NCBI GenBank assembly: GCA_003452185.1
Contig: DMJJ01000104.1
Location: 1-9,713, forward strand
Origin: Verrucomicrobiales bacterium
GTDB lineage: Bacteria > Verrucomicrobiota > Verrucomicrobiia > Limisphaerales > UBA11320
Length of the DNA: 9,713 nucleotides
Direction: 5' to 3'
Position numbers and translations under genes: made by a program. Every line of letters starts with the position of its first letter. Within the stretch, counting starts at the first letter, position 1. The notes below the pieces were generated by a model. That model saw nothing but the letters and a program-made list of their open reading frames with translations, was not told the DNA's origin and ran no database searches. Positions 1 to 7,960 of this stretch are shown here, in pieces.

Positions 1-32
1 GGGGGGCGGGAGCCGGGGGGTCGGTTCCGGCA

Positions 33-52
33 TCGGACCAGTGGTGGTCCGA
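33..52 (-). terminator. Hairpin downstream of the desaturase gene, possible terminator
   Basis: A perfect 8-bp inverted repeat (TCGGACCA / TGGTCCGA) with a 4-base GTGG loop starts about 8 bases past the stop codon of the minus-strand desaturase gene. The position suits a transcription terminator or an mRNA 3'-end hairpin. No T-run follows on the minus strand, so it is not a classical intrinsic terminator. Confidence 0.4.
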
Positions 53-59
53 CGTGGGC

Positions 60-914
60 CTAGGACGGACCAGACTTCGGGGGATCCTCCTCTACTGTCG
101 GGGGGGTGCGGAACGGTTGGGTGAGGAGTCGATCGATCCGGCTCTCCGTTGCGTCGCGAAACTCGGGCAACCCGAGGGAGAGCCCCTCCTCGCCGCCCGC
201 GGGATCCTGGCGGTAGGTCCCGAGGAGCCGATCCCACCAAGGCAGGTTGAATCCAAAGTTCGTGTCGGTCTCCTCCGGACGGATCGAGTGATGGATCCGG
301 TGCATGGCGGGGGTGACCAGGAGGCATCGAAGCCAGGGCTCGAGGCGGGCGGGGATATGGAGGTTGCTGTGGTTGAACAGGGCCGTGGCGTTGAGCACGA
401 TTTCGAACATCAGGACTGCGATGGGCGGAGCCCCCAGGGCGAGGATCGCCCCGGCTTTGATTCCGAGGGAGAGGAGAATCTCGAGGGGATGAAACCGGGC
501 ACCGGAGGTCACGTCGAGATCCAGGTCCGTGTGGTGCATCCGGTGGAGGCGCCAGAGGAGTGGGACGGCATGAAACAGCCGATGCTGGAGGTAAATCACC
601 AGGTCGAGCAGGCCGAGCGACAGGATCACGCGGGCGACGGGGGGCAGCCCTGAGAGGGGAAGGACTCCGAGGTGCCGGCTTTCGGCGAAGAGCGAGATCC
701 CGACGGCTCCGGCTGGCGCAAGAAACCGCACCACAAGGGAGTCGAGGAGGGAAAGCCCGAGGTTGCCGGGCCATCGTTGGGCGCGGCGGAGCGTGCGGCG
801 TCGGGAGGGGGCCAGGCCTTCGGCCAGGGCGAGAACCAGGAAGCAGCCGGCAAAGATTCCGAGCCGCAGCGAGGCCTCGCCTCCAGGCCAGCCTTGAATG
901 GAAAGGGGCGCCAT
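60..914 (-). CDS. Sterol desaturase / fatty acid hydroxylase family membrane protein
   Basis: This 284-residue protein belongs to the integral-membrane di-iron fatty acid hydroxylase/sterol desaturase superfamily, which uses O2 to hydroxylate or desaturate lipids. The diagnostic histidine clusters are present in order: H111-x3-H115, H124-x2-H127-H128, the RFHP segment with H142, H182-x3-H186, and H205-x2-H208-H209 (MHRIHH). Hydrophobic stretches at about 16-35, 60-77, 93-110 and 146-180 fit membrane spans with the histidines on the cytoplasmic face. The length is normal for a bacterial member. The ATG at 914 is chosen because an AGGA lies about 10 bases upstream. The gene is divergent from the giant secreted-protein gene and stands alone, so the substrate (sterol, hopanoid, fatty acid or carotenoid) cannot be told. 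The family call is firm; the substrate is unknown. Confidence 0.9.
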   Translation of the reverse strand: MAPLSIQGWPGGEASLRLGIFAGCFLVLALAEGLAPSRRRTLRRAQRWPGNLGLSLLDSLVVRFLAPAGAVGISLFAESRHLGVLPLSGLPPVARVILSLGLLDLVIYLQHRLFHAVPLLWRLHRMHHTDLDLDVTSGARFHPLEILLSLGIKAGAILALGAPPIAVLMFEIVLNATALFNHSNLHIPARLEPWLRCLLVTPAMHRIHHSIRPEETDTNFGFNLPWWDRLLGTYRQDPAGGEEGLSLGLPEFRDATESRIDRLLTQPFRTPPTVEEDPPKSGPS

Positions 915-930
915 GTCGTTGGCATCCTAC

Positions 931-948
931 CCGTTCCTGGAGGAACGG
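931..948. repeat. Perfect inverted repeat in the divergent gap, possible operator
   Basis: CCGTTCCT-GG-AGGAACGG is a perfect 8+8 dyad with a 2-base centre, 17 bases upstream of the desaturase start and 92 bases upstream of the CotH-protein start. The centre is too tight for a good RNA hairpin, so a binding site for a dimeric regulator is the more natural reading. No regulator gene lies nearby, and a single copy is weak evidence. Confidence 0.3.
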
Positions 949-1039
949 AAAGCCTCCTGAGCCGTGGGATTTGCGCCTTGTGACCTCCGCGATTCCATGG
1001 TTAGGTCTTGAGCATCAGCAACCCTGCATCCCCTATCTC

Positions 1040-4000
1040 ATGATCGTTTTCTGTGCCCGAGTGAGCCCCTTTGCCCGGGGAGTTGTGACTGCGGTGCGGG
1101 CAATGGCCGCGGCCTGCGCCAGCCTGGCTATTTCCGGATCCCTCCATGCGGAGTTCCAGCCCAGGGAGGCTGTTGGCCCCTCGAGCCGTCGCACCGCGAT
1201 TTCCATCACCGAGATCCAGTATGCCCCCGTGCCCCGGGGTGATGGGCGGAACCTGGAGTTCATCGAGCTTTATAACTCGAACCCCTTCATCGAGGACCTC
1301 TCCGGGTGGGAGCTGAGGGGGAGCGTCCAATTTGCCTTCCCATCCAACTCGGTTCTCCCTGGAAACAGCTTTCTCGTGGTGGCCGCGGTTCCTGGCGACC
1401 TTGCGGCGGTCACCCCGGGGCTGGCCCCGGTGGGGCCCTGGAGCGGATCACTCCCGGACTCCGGCGGGCATCTGCAGCTGGTGAAGCGTTCAGGGGGCAT
1501 CGTCCTCGACCTGACGTACGGAGTCGAACCGCCATGGCCTGCGGCGGCTGCCGGGTTCGGCCCCTCGCTCGTCCTGGCACGGCCGACCTACGGGGAAGCC
1601 GACCCGAGGGCATGGTCGGCGAGCACCCGGGCAGGGGGATCCCCGGGGACCAACGACCCGGCTCCTGCGGGGCCGCTGGAGTCGGTGGCGTTCAGCGAGG
1701 TGCTGGCGCGACCCGCCTTCTCCGAGCCGGCCTTCATCGAGCTGCACAACCGCGGCGCGGTTTCCGCCGATCTCTCCGGGTGTCGGGTCTGGTGCGCGTC
1801 GGCCACAAACCGGTTTTCAATTCCCGCCGGGACAATCCTCCCCCCGGGTGGCTTTGTCGCCTACCCCCTGGCGCAACTCCCGTTCGCCCTCCGGGGCGAC
1901 GGTGGAACGCTGGCGCTCTCCACGCCGGATGAGGTCCGGATCCTCGATCTGTTTCCGGTGCGGACCGAGGAGCCGGGAATCAGCGTCGGGAGGTTTCCCG
2001 AGGGGGTGGAAAAGGTTCGCTCCCTCGATCATCCCACCCCGGGGGGGCGGAACGCCGGGCTGTTGATGAGGCCGGTCTCGATCAACGAGATCCTCTACCA
2101 TCCTCCGGTGCAGGCCTCGGGCGGGGAGTTCATCGAACTCTTCAATTCGGGGCTCGCGCCCGTGGATCTGGGGGGATGGAGGCTCTCGGATGGGATCGAG
2201 TATCCGTTCCCTCCCGGCACGGCAATCCCGCCGCAGGGGTTCGTGGTCGTGGCAGCCAATCCTGCTCTCTTCACGGCGGCGCATGGCGACATCGCCCCGT
2301 CACTCCTCCTCGGACCGTACCGCGGCTCGCTGTCGCACGGCGGCGAGCGGGTCGCCCTCCTGAAGCCGAGCCTGATCGATGCCGGTGGGACAGGGCGGAT
2401 TGCGTGGGTCGCGGTGGATGAGGTGGTCTATGGCACCGGCGGAGCCTGGGGCAAGTGGTCCGATGGCGGAGGGAGCAGCCTTGAACTCGTGAATCCCCGG
2501 TCGGATCATCTCGAGCCGGCCAGCTGGGCCGACAGCGACGAGAGCGCGAAGGCGCCTTGGAGCACCGTGGAATTCACCGGCTACAACGACCAGGTGCATC
2601 CCTCCACCCCGACGAGCGATCAGGTGCAGGTCATCCTTTGGGGGGCTGGGGAGATGCTTCTCGATAACTTCGAGGTGCTGGTCAACGGCCAGAACCGGGT
2701 GAAGAACCCGTTCTTTGAAACCAACAGCCTCAGCTGGGGAGGGCAGGGGACGCACCGTGGAACCTTCTGGGAAACCAACAGCGGGTACAACAGCCCCCAC
2801 TCGCTCCACGTGGTCGCCATGGACCGGGGTGACAACGATGTGAACCGGGTCCATGGAACCCTCACCCCGTCGGTTCCGACCAACTCGATCGTGACCCTGC
2901 GGGCCCAGGCTCGGTGGCTGGCCGGCACCCCCGACCTCCTGATCCGCCTGCGCGGGGGGGGGATCGAGGCACCGGGCCGGCTGCCGATCCCGGCGAATCT
3001 CGGCACCCCGGGTCGCCCGAACTCCCGGCGGGTGGCCAACCCGGGGCCGTCCATCACCGAGGTCTCCCACTTCCCGATCCTCCCCCCCACCAACCAGGCC
3101 ATCCGGGTGACGGCCCGGATCCTGGACCCGGATGGCGTGGGAGCGGTGCTCCTGCGATACCGGATCGATCCGACCAACACGCTCTTCACGATCCCCATGG
3201 TGGATGACGGGACGGGGGCCGATGCCGTCGCCGGGGACCACCTGTACACCGCGGAGATTCCCGGCCAGCGAAAGGGGAAGATGGTCGCCTTCCGGGTGGA
3301 GGCGGTCGATCTCCGGGGAGGGGGAGTCCCGGGAAGCTCGGTGTTCCCCCTGGGGGCCCCGCGGCATGAGTGCCTTGTGCGGGTCGGGGATACGAACCTC
3401 CTGGGAGGCTTTGCCACCTACCGGATGTGGATCACCCAGAGCAACGTCACCTATTGGTCGAACCGTGAGAAGATGAGCAACGAGCCGCTCGACATCACCT
3501 TCGTGTACGGGGGGGATCGCGTGGTCTATGGCGCCGGGAGTCACTACTCCGGGAGCAACTACACGGTCGGGGGGTATGATAGCCCCACCGGAGCGCTCTG
3601 CGGCTACGACCTCTTCTTTCCCGCGGACGCCCCGCTGCTGGGTGATGAGCACTGGGTTCTCGACTGGCCGATCCGGGACGACACCGACCAGAGGGAGCAG
3701 CTGATGTTCTGGTTCCTGGAGCAGTACGGGCTTCCGAACCATTATCGGCGTTACGTGAACCTGTTCGTGAACGGGATCCAGCGGGGAACGATTTATGACG
3801 ATGTTCAGCAGCCTGATTCCAACGGGCTGCGCGAATGGTTCCCGTCCGATTCGCAAGGGGTGCTTCTGAAGACCGACTGCTGGGACGAGTTTCTCGACTC
3901 GGGGGATGCCGTCGCCGGACTGAACTGTGTGCTCAACACGCTGGAGCGGTTTGTGGCCCCGGACGGCTCGAAAAAGACCTCCCGCTACCGCTGGAACTGG

Positions 4001-7000
4001 CGCCCGCGTGCCGCGGGAGGGCTTGCGACCGAGTATGACGACTTTTTCACCCTCGTGGACGCGGTGAACTACCCGACCGACCGGGGCTTTGTGGAAGCCG
4101 TCCAGTCGGTGGTCGATGTGGAACACTGGATGCGCACCTTCGCGATGAACGACCTTGCCTCCTACTGGGATGGGTTTGGGAACGTCAACGCGAAGAACAC
4201 CTACCTGTACAAGCCGGCCCGCTCGGGGTGGAAGCTCATCAGCTGGGATTTTGATGTCGGGCTCGGCATCAACTTCAACGACGAGCCGACGCGCCCCCTG
4301 TTTGGCGATGTCCTCGACCCGGAGCTCGTTCGGATCTACGCCTCGCCCCAGTTGTTGCGCCCCTACTGGGTGGCGATGGACGAGGCGGTGAACAGCTTTT
4401 TCAAGGCCGGGCCCGGGACGGCGGTGGAGGCGATCATCAACTCCAAGTACGCCGCCTTTAAGACCAATCGCATCGCCCTCGCGGAGCCTTCCGCCATCCG
4501 GGACTGGATGATCCAGCGCCGGGCCTATATCACCAACCAGCTTCGGGCGGTTGCCGCCCCGTTTGCCCTCACGACCCCCGCCACCCAGCAGTCCGAGAGC
4601 CCGGACGGGGTTGTCAGCCTGGCGGGAACCGCCCCGGCAAACCTCCAGTCGATCCGTGTAAACGGGCGGCCGCAGCCGATCACCTGGACGACGGTGACGA
4701 ACTGGAGCTTCAGCCTCGGACTTCAGCCGGGGGAGAACACGGTGGTGATCGACGGGTTGGATCGCCGGGGGGGTGCGGTGGCGGGGAGCCCGTTGAGCCT
4801 TGGGATCCAGTACACCGGGGCCCGCGAAGCGGCCGAAGGGAACCTCCGGATCACCGAGCTCCAGTTCCGGCCGATGGTTCCAGGGAGCGAGTACGTCGAG
4901 ATCCACAACGCGGCGACCCTGACCACGTTCGACCTCTCGGGCTGGCGCCTCGATGGGGTTCGGTTTGTCTTTCCGGACGGGACCCTCATCCGCCCCGGGG
5001 AGTACCTGCTGGTCGTCGGCAACCGGGCCGTGTTCGGTCAGACCTACGGGTGGGATCTCCCGGTTGCGGGGGAGTTTCCCGGGACCCTCAGCGCCCGGGG
5101 TGAGCTGATCTCCCTGGTGGAGCCGGGCGGGGTTCTGGGCGGAGACCGGGTGCTGGACCAGGCCTACTACGAGCCGGGGGCCCCCTCGTACGCGGGGGAT
5201 GCCTCGGGCGGTATGTCGATCGAGCGTGCGGGGGGCGGAGCCGACGGGCTGCGCACCGGCAACTGGACCTCCTCTCCGGGGAGCCTCCCGACTGATCCGG
5301 TGACACTCCTGAGTGTCACCGACCGCTGGCGCTATGAGGATTCGGGGGGGGATCCCGGAACCGCCTGGAGGGCCCCGGGGTTTGACGATTCGGCGTGGGC
5401 CTCGGGGGCGGGCGGGTTCTATGCCACGACGAACCCGCTCCCGTTCCCGAAGTCGACCCTGTTGCAGATGACCAACAGCGTGGCAGGGCGTCGCGTGGTG
5501 ACCCATTACCTTCGCACGACCTTCCTGGCCCCGCCCCCGTCGGAGGGTGCCCGCATCCGCCTCCAGCCCTCCTATGATGACGGGGTCGTGATCTACCTGA
5601 ACGGGGAGGAACTGTTGCGTCGACGGATGCCGGCGACCCCTGTGGGGCCGGGAACCCTGGCTTCAGCGGATGTTCCCAACGCCCTCCTGGAGGCTCCCTT
5701 CGAATTCCCTGCCACCCGGCTGCTCCCTGGGACCAACTCCCTCGCCGTGGAGGTGCACCAATCGAAAACCAACAGCACCGACATGGCCTTCGCGGCGTCG
5801 CTGGTCTGGGTTCCCTCCCCACTTGCCGGCGGCACCCCTGGCGCCTCAAACCCCCTGGTGGCGGATCTGCCGCCCGTTCCCGACCTCTGGTTGAGCGAGG
5901 TTCAGGCCGAGAACATCGCCGGGCCGGTGGACGCCGCCGGGCGGCACTCCCCGTGGGTGGAACTGTACAACGCGGGAAGCGACCCGGTTTCGCTTGGGGG
6001 CCTTTACCTTTCCGGGGATGTTGCCGACCCCTGGCGCTGGAGGTTTCCGGACAATGCCACCCTCGGGGCGGGGGAGTTTCGTCTCATCTGGCTGGATGGG
6101 GGGAGCGGGGCGGGGATTACCACCGAGCTTCACGCTTCATTCGAAATCCCTCCGAGGCAGGGGGGCGTGTTCCTGTCCCGCCCGGCGGGCGGCGGAGGGG
6201 TGCAGTGGATCGACTACCTGCTGTATGAGGGGCTGCCGGCCGGGCGGTCGTACGGAAAGTTTCCCGCCGGATCCCCCCTGGAGCCCCGGGTGTTTGTGGT
6301 TTCAACTCCCGGGCTGATGAACAGTGATGCCACGGGCCCGGTGTCCGTCTGGATCAATGAATGGATGGCGGCCAACACCCGGACGGTGGCCGATCCGGCC
6401 GATGGGCAGTATGACGACTGGTTCGAGCTCTACAATGCCGGGGCTGCCCCGGTCGACCTCTCCGGGTTCAGCCTGACGGGGAACCTTTCCATTCCGGGCG
6501 CGTTCCGCATTCCCCCCGGCTTTGTGATCCCCGGCGGCGGCTTCCTGCGGGTCTGGGCCGATTCGCAAACGGGTGAATCGCGCCCGGGAGGCGATCTGCA
6601 TGTGAACTTCAAGCTCTCGGCCAAGGGGGATTCCATCGGCCTGTTCGCGCCCGACGGCACGCGGATCGATGCCGTGACCTTCGGGGCGCAGTTGCCCGAC
6701 ATCAGCCAGGGGCGTCTGCCGGACGGCCCTCTCGGGACGCTCGTCTCGATGGAGGTTCCGACCCCCGGGGGGGCGAACACCGGGGATCGGCCCATCGCCG
6801 CCCCGATTCAGATTCTCGATGCCGGGTGGGCTGAGGGGGGGGGAGGGCTCGACCTGACCTGGGCTTCGGACGCCGGGGTGTCCTATCGGCTGGAGGTCCG
6901 CGAAGGAGTGGAGTCGGGGGCCTGGAGTTCGGTTCCCGGCGATGTCACCGCCTTGGGGGGAAGTGTCACGAAGCGGGATCCGTCGGCCGGCGTGGGAGCG

Positions 7001-7036
7001 GGATCCCGCTTTTACCGGGTGCGTCGCCTCCCCTGA
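1040..7036 (+). CDS. Giant secreted lamin-tail-domain / CotH-kinase-like protein
   Basis: 1998 residues from ATG 1040. The open frame runs back to 560, but that part lies antisense to the desaturase gene and does not look coding. No clear ribosome site is visible; the start is chosen for its signal peptide (arginines at 7, 13 and 20, hydrophobic core, likely cleavage after A37 in SLHA). Domains in order: lamin-tail domains at about 54-200, 213-340 and 345-500; a CBM4/9-like beta-sandwich at about 505-660 (NPFFETN); an Ig/FN3-like domain at 667-763; a CotH-kinase-like core at 794-1172 with WDG (D1044), KNTYLY (N1053) and WDFD (1069-1072); an Ig-like domain at 1182-1253; lamin-tail domain 4 at 1268-1415; a galactose-binding-like jelly roll at 1420-1592; lamin-tail domains 5 and 6 at about 1615-1762 and 1768-1916; and a C-terminal beta-domain ending FYRVRRLP. 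CotH relatives phosphorylate secreted proteins; activity here is unproven. No anchor or PEP-CTERM tail is seen. Confidence 0.9.
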   Translation: MIVFCARVSPFARGVVTAVRAMAAACASLAISGSLHAEFQPREAVGPSSRRTAISITEIQYAPVPRGDGRNLEFIELYNSNPFIEDLSGWELRGSVQFAFPSNSVLPGNSFLVVAAVPGDLAAVTPGLAPVGPWSGSLPDSGGHLQLVKRSGGIVLDLTYGVEPPWPAAAAGFGPSLVLARPTYGEADPRAWSASTRAGGSPGTNDPAPAGPLESVAFSEVLARPAFSEPAFIELHNRGAVSADLSGCRVWCASATNRFSIPAGTILPPGGFVAYPLAQLPFALRGDGGTLALSTPDEVRILDLFPVRTEEPGISVGRFPEGVEKVRSLDHPTPGGRNAGLLMRPVSINEILYHPPVQASGGEFIELFNSGLAPVDLGGWRLSDGIEYPFPPGTAIPPQGFVVVAANPALFTAAHGDIAPSLLLGPYRGSLSHGGERVALLKPSLIDAGGTGRIAWVAVDEVVYGTGGAWGKWSDGGGSSLELVNPRSDHLEPASWADSDESAKAPWSTVEFTGYNDQVHPSTPTSDQVQVILWGAGEMLLDNFEVLVNGQNRVKNPFFETNSLSWGGQGTHRGTFWETNSGYNSPHSLHVVAMDRGDNDVNRVHGTLTPSVPTNSIVTLRAQARWLAGTPDLLIRLRGGGIEAPGRLPIPANLGTPGRPNSRRVANPGPSITEVSHFPILPPTNQAIRVTARILDPDGVGAVLLRYRIDPTNTLFTIPMVDDGTGADAVAGDHLYTAEIPGQRKGKMVAFRVEAVDLRGGGVPGSSVFPLGAPRHECLVRVGDTNLLGGFATYRMWITQSNVTYWSNREKMSNEPLDITFVYGGDRVVYGAGSHYSGSNYTVGGYDSPTGALCGYDLFFPADAPLLGDEHWVLDWPIRDDTDQREQLMFWFLEQYGLPNHYRRYVNLFVNGIQRGTIYDDVQQPDSNGLREWFPSDSQGVLLKTDCWDEFLDSGDAVAGLNCVLNTLERFVAPDGSKKTSRYRWNWRPRAAGGLATEYDDFFTLVDAVNYPTDRGFVEAVQSVVDVEHWMRTFAMNDLASYWDGFGNVNAKNTYLYKPARSGWKLISWDFDVGLGINFNDEPTRPLFGDVLDPELVRIYASPQLLRPYWVAMDEAVNSFFKAGPGTAVEAIINSKYAAFKTNRIALAEPSAIRDWMIQRRAYITNQLRAVAAPFALTTPATQQSESPDGVVSLAGTAPANLQSIRVNGRPQPITWTTVTNWSFSLGLQPGENTVVIDGLDRRGGAVAGSPLSLGIQYTGAREAAEGNLRITELQFRPMVPGSEYVEIHNAATLTTFDLSGWRLDGVRFVFPDGTLIRPGEYLLVVGNRAVFGQTYGWDLPVAGEFPGTLSARGELISLVEPGGVLGGDRVLDQAYYEPGAPSYAGDASGGMSIERAGGGADGLRTGNWTSSPGSLPTDPVTLLSVTDRWRYEDSGGDPGTAWRAPGFDDSAWASGAGGFYATTNPLPFPKSTLLQMTNSVAGRRVVTHYLRTTFLAPPPSEGARIRLQPSYDDGVVIYLNGEELLRRRMPATPVGPGTLASADVPNALLEAPFEFPATRLLPGTNSLAVEVHQSKTNSTDMAFAASLVWVPSPLAGGTPGASNPLVADLPPVPDLWLSEVQAENIAGPVDAAGRHSPWVELYNAGSDPVSLGGLYLSGDVADPWRWRFPDNATLGAGEFRLIWLDGGSGAGITTELHASFEIPPRQGGVFLSRPAGGGGVQWIDYLLYEGLPAGRSYGKFPAGSPLEPRVFVVSTPGLMNSDATGPVSVWINEWMAANTRTVADPADGQYDDWFELYNAGAAPVDLSGFSLTGNLSIPGAFRIPPGFVIPGGGFLRVWADSQTGESRPGGDLHVNFKLSAKGDSIGLFAPDGTRIDAVTFGAQLPDISQGRLPDGPLGTLVSMEVPTPGGANTGDRPIAAPIQILDAGWAEGGGGLDLTWASDAGVSYRLEVREGVESGAWSSVPGDVTALGGSVTKRDPSAGVGAGSRFYRVRRLP

Positions 7037-7057
7037 GACCTTCGGAATCGCCCGGGT

Positions 7058-7082
7058 CGGGCCCCCGGAACAGTGGGGCCCG
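7058..7082. terminator. GC-rich hairpin between convergent genes
   Basis: CGGGCCCC and GGGGCCCG form a perfect 8-bp stem with a 9-base loop in the 57-base gap between the stop codons of the giant secreted-protein gene (plus) and the PP2C gene (minus). The symmetric placement suits a bidirectional terminator. Neither strand has a T-run after the stem, so termination may be weak or Rho-assisted. Confidence 0.45.
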
Positions 7083-7093
7083 GGGCGGGGGAG

Positions 7094-7960
7094 CTAGAGG
7101 GCCTCGATCAGGAGCGCGGTTGTGTTGTCCCGGCCATCGTTTGCGACCGCCTGGGTGACAAGCCGACGGGCCGGGCTCTCGTCCCGCACCCCCGGGGCCG
7201 GGGGCCGCAGGAGGTCCAGGAGATGCTCCTCCGACAGCCCCTCGGTGAGACCGTCGCTGCAGATCAGGAACAGGTCCCCGGGCTCCAGCGCCACGGCTCC
7301 CACCTGCGGGTCGACAAACTGGTTTCCGCCTCCCAGCGCTTTCTGCAGGACGTTGCGCCGGGGGTGGGTGCGGGCCTCCCATGGGCTGATCATCTGGTTC
7401 CGGAGAAGCCACGCGACATGGGTGTCGTCCTGGGTGAGCTGGCGGATCGCACGCTCGCGGCCCGGGAGATAGTAGATGCGGCTGTCACCGACGTGGCCAA
7501 AGTACATCCAGCCCGGGGTGAACCAGCAGAGGCTGAGCGTGGTTTCCATGCCCGAGCACTCGGTGTAGCTGTTGCCCACGAACACCAGGGCCCGGTGGAT
7601 GTCGTCGAAGAGCTTCTCCAGCACGTCGCCGAAGCCTGAGGAGAGGCCTGCCGCCGACTGTTGAAAGGAGCGGGGAAGCAGGGTGGTGATCTTCTCGACG
7701 GCGATCCGGCTCGCGAACTCGCCCGCCATCGCCCCCCCCATGCCGTCGCTCACCGCAAAGGCATAGTCAAAGTGGTCGGTCGGGGCGTCGCCGAATTTTC
7801 CCAGGTGCCGAGTCTCACGGGAATCGAACTGCAGCCCGAGGAAGGAATCCTCGTTGTTCTTTCGCACCTTGCCCACGTCGGTCCACCCAAACCATCGCAG
7901 CTGCGTCGATGGCGGGCGTCCGTCGGGGCGTCCGATCTGGGATTCAAGCGGGTGACTCAA
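7094..7960 (-). CDS. PP2C-family serine/threonine protein phosphatase
   Basis: A cytoplasmic metal-dependent phosphatase of the bacterial PP2C (Stp/PrpC-like) family, which removes phosphate from Ser/Thr of proteins. All key motifs are visible, numbered from the TTG at 7960 (288 aa): GKVRKNNED at 30-38, SDGMGG at 71-76 (metal-binding D72), the GMETT segment at 137-141, GHVGDSRIYY at 155-164, HPRRNVLQKALGGG at 199-212, SDGLTEG at 235-241 (D236) and GRDNTT at 276-281 (D278). There is no extra regulatory or membrane domain. The start is uncertain: the frame has no ATG or GTG between 8107 and motif I. TTG 7960 overlaps the upstream kinase gene by 17 bases, which suggests translational coupling. 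ATG 8107 would add residues that look like out-of-frame kinase sequence. The function call is firm, the start is not. Confidence 0.9.
   Translation of the reverse strand: MSHPLESQIGRPDGRPPSTQLRWFGWTDVGKVRKNNEDSFLGLQFDSRETRHLGKFGDAPTDHFDYAFAVSDGMGGAMAGEFASRIAVEKITTLLPRSFQQSAAGLSSGFGDVLEKLFDDIHRALVFVGNSYTECSGMETTLSLCWFTPGWMYFGHVGDSRIYYLPGRERAIRQLTQDDTHVAWLLRNQMISPWEARTHPRRNVLQKALGGGNQFVDPQVGAVALEPGDLFLICSDGLTEGLSEEHLLDLLRPPAPGVRDESPARRLVTQAVANDGRDNTTALLIEAL

Noticed and set aside
978..1006. TTGTGA / TTAGGT with 17-base spacing as a sigma-70 promoter for the giant gene
   Set aside because: The -35 is acceptable, but the -10 hexamer matches the consensus at only two of six bases.
560..1039. Upstream extension of the giant open frame (160 further codons)
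   Set aside because: It lies mostly antisense to the well-supported desaturase gene and is rich in Arg/Gly without domain character, while a good signal peptide begins at 1040.
2300..5506. Minus-strand open frame of 1068 codons inside the giant gene
   Set aside because: It mirrors the strong GC bias of the plus-strand gene. Its product is low-complexity (Pro, Arg, Gly, His, Val) with no domain, and the plus strand has clear homology-type motifs over the same bases.
1040..7036. A contractile, toxin or polymorphic-toxin system encoded by the giant gene
   Set aside because: There are no Rhs/YD repeats, no C-terminal toxin domain, no immunity gene downstream and no secretion genes nearby. The visible domains are lamin-tail, beta-sandwich and CotH-like.
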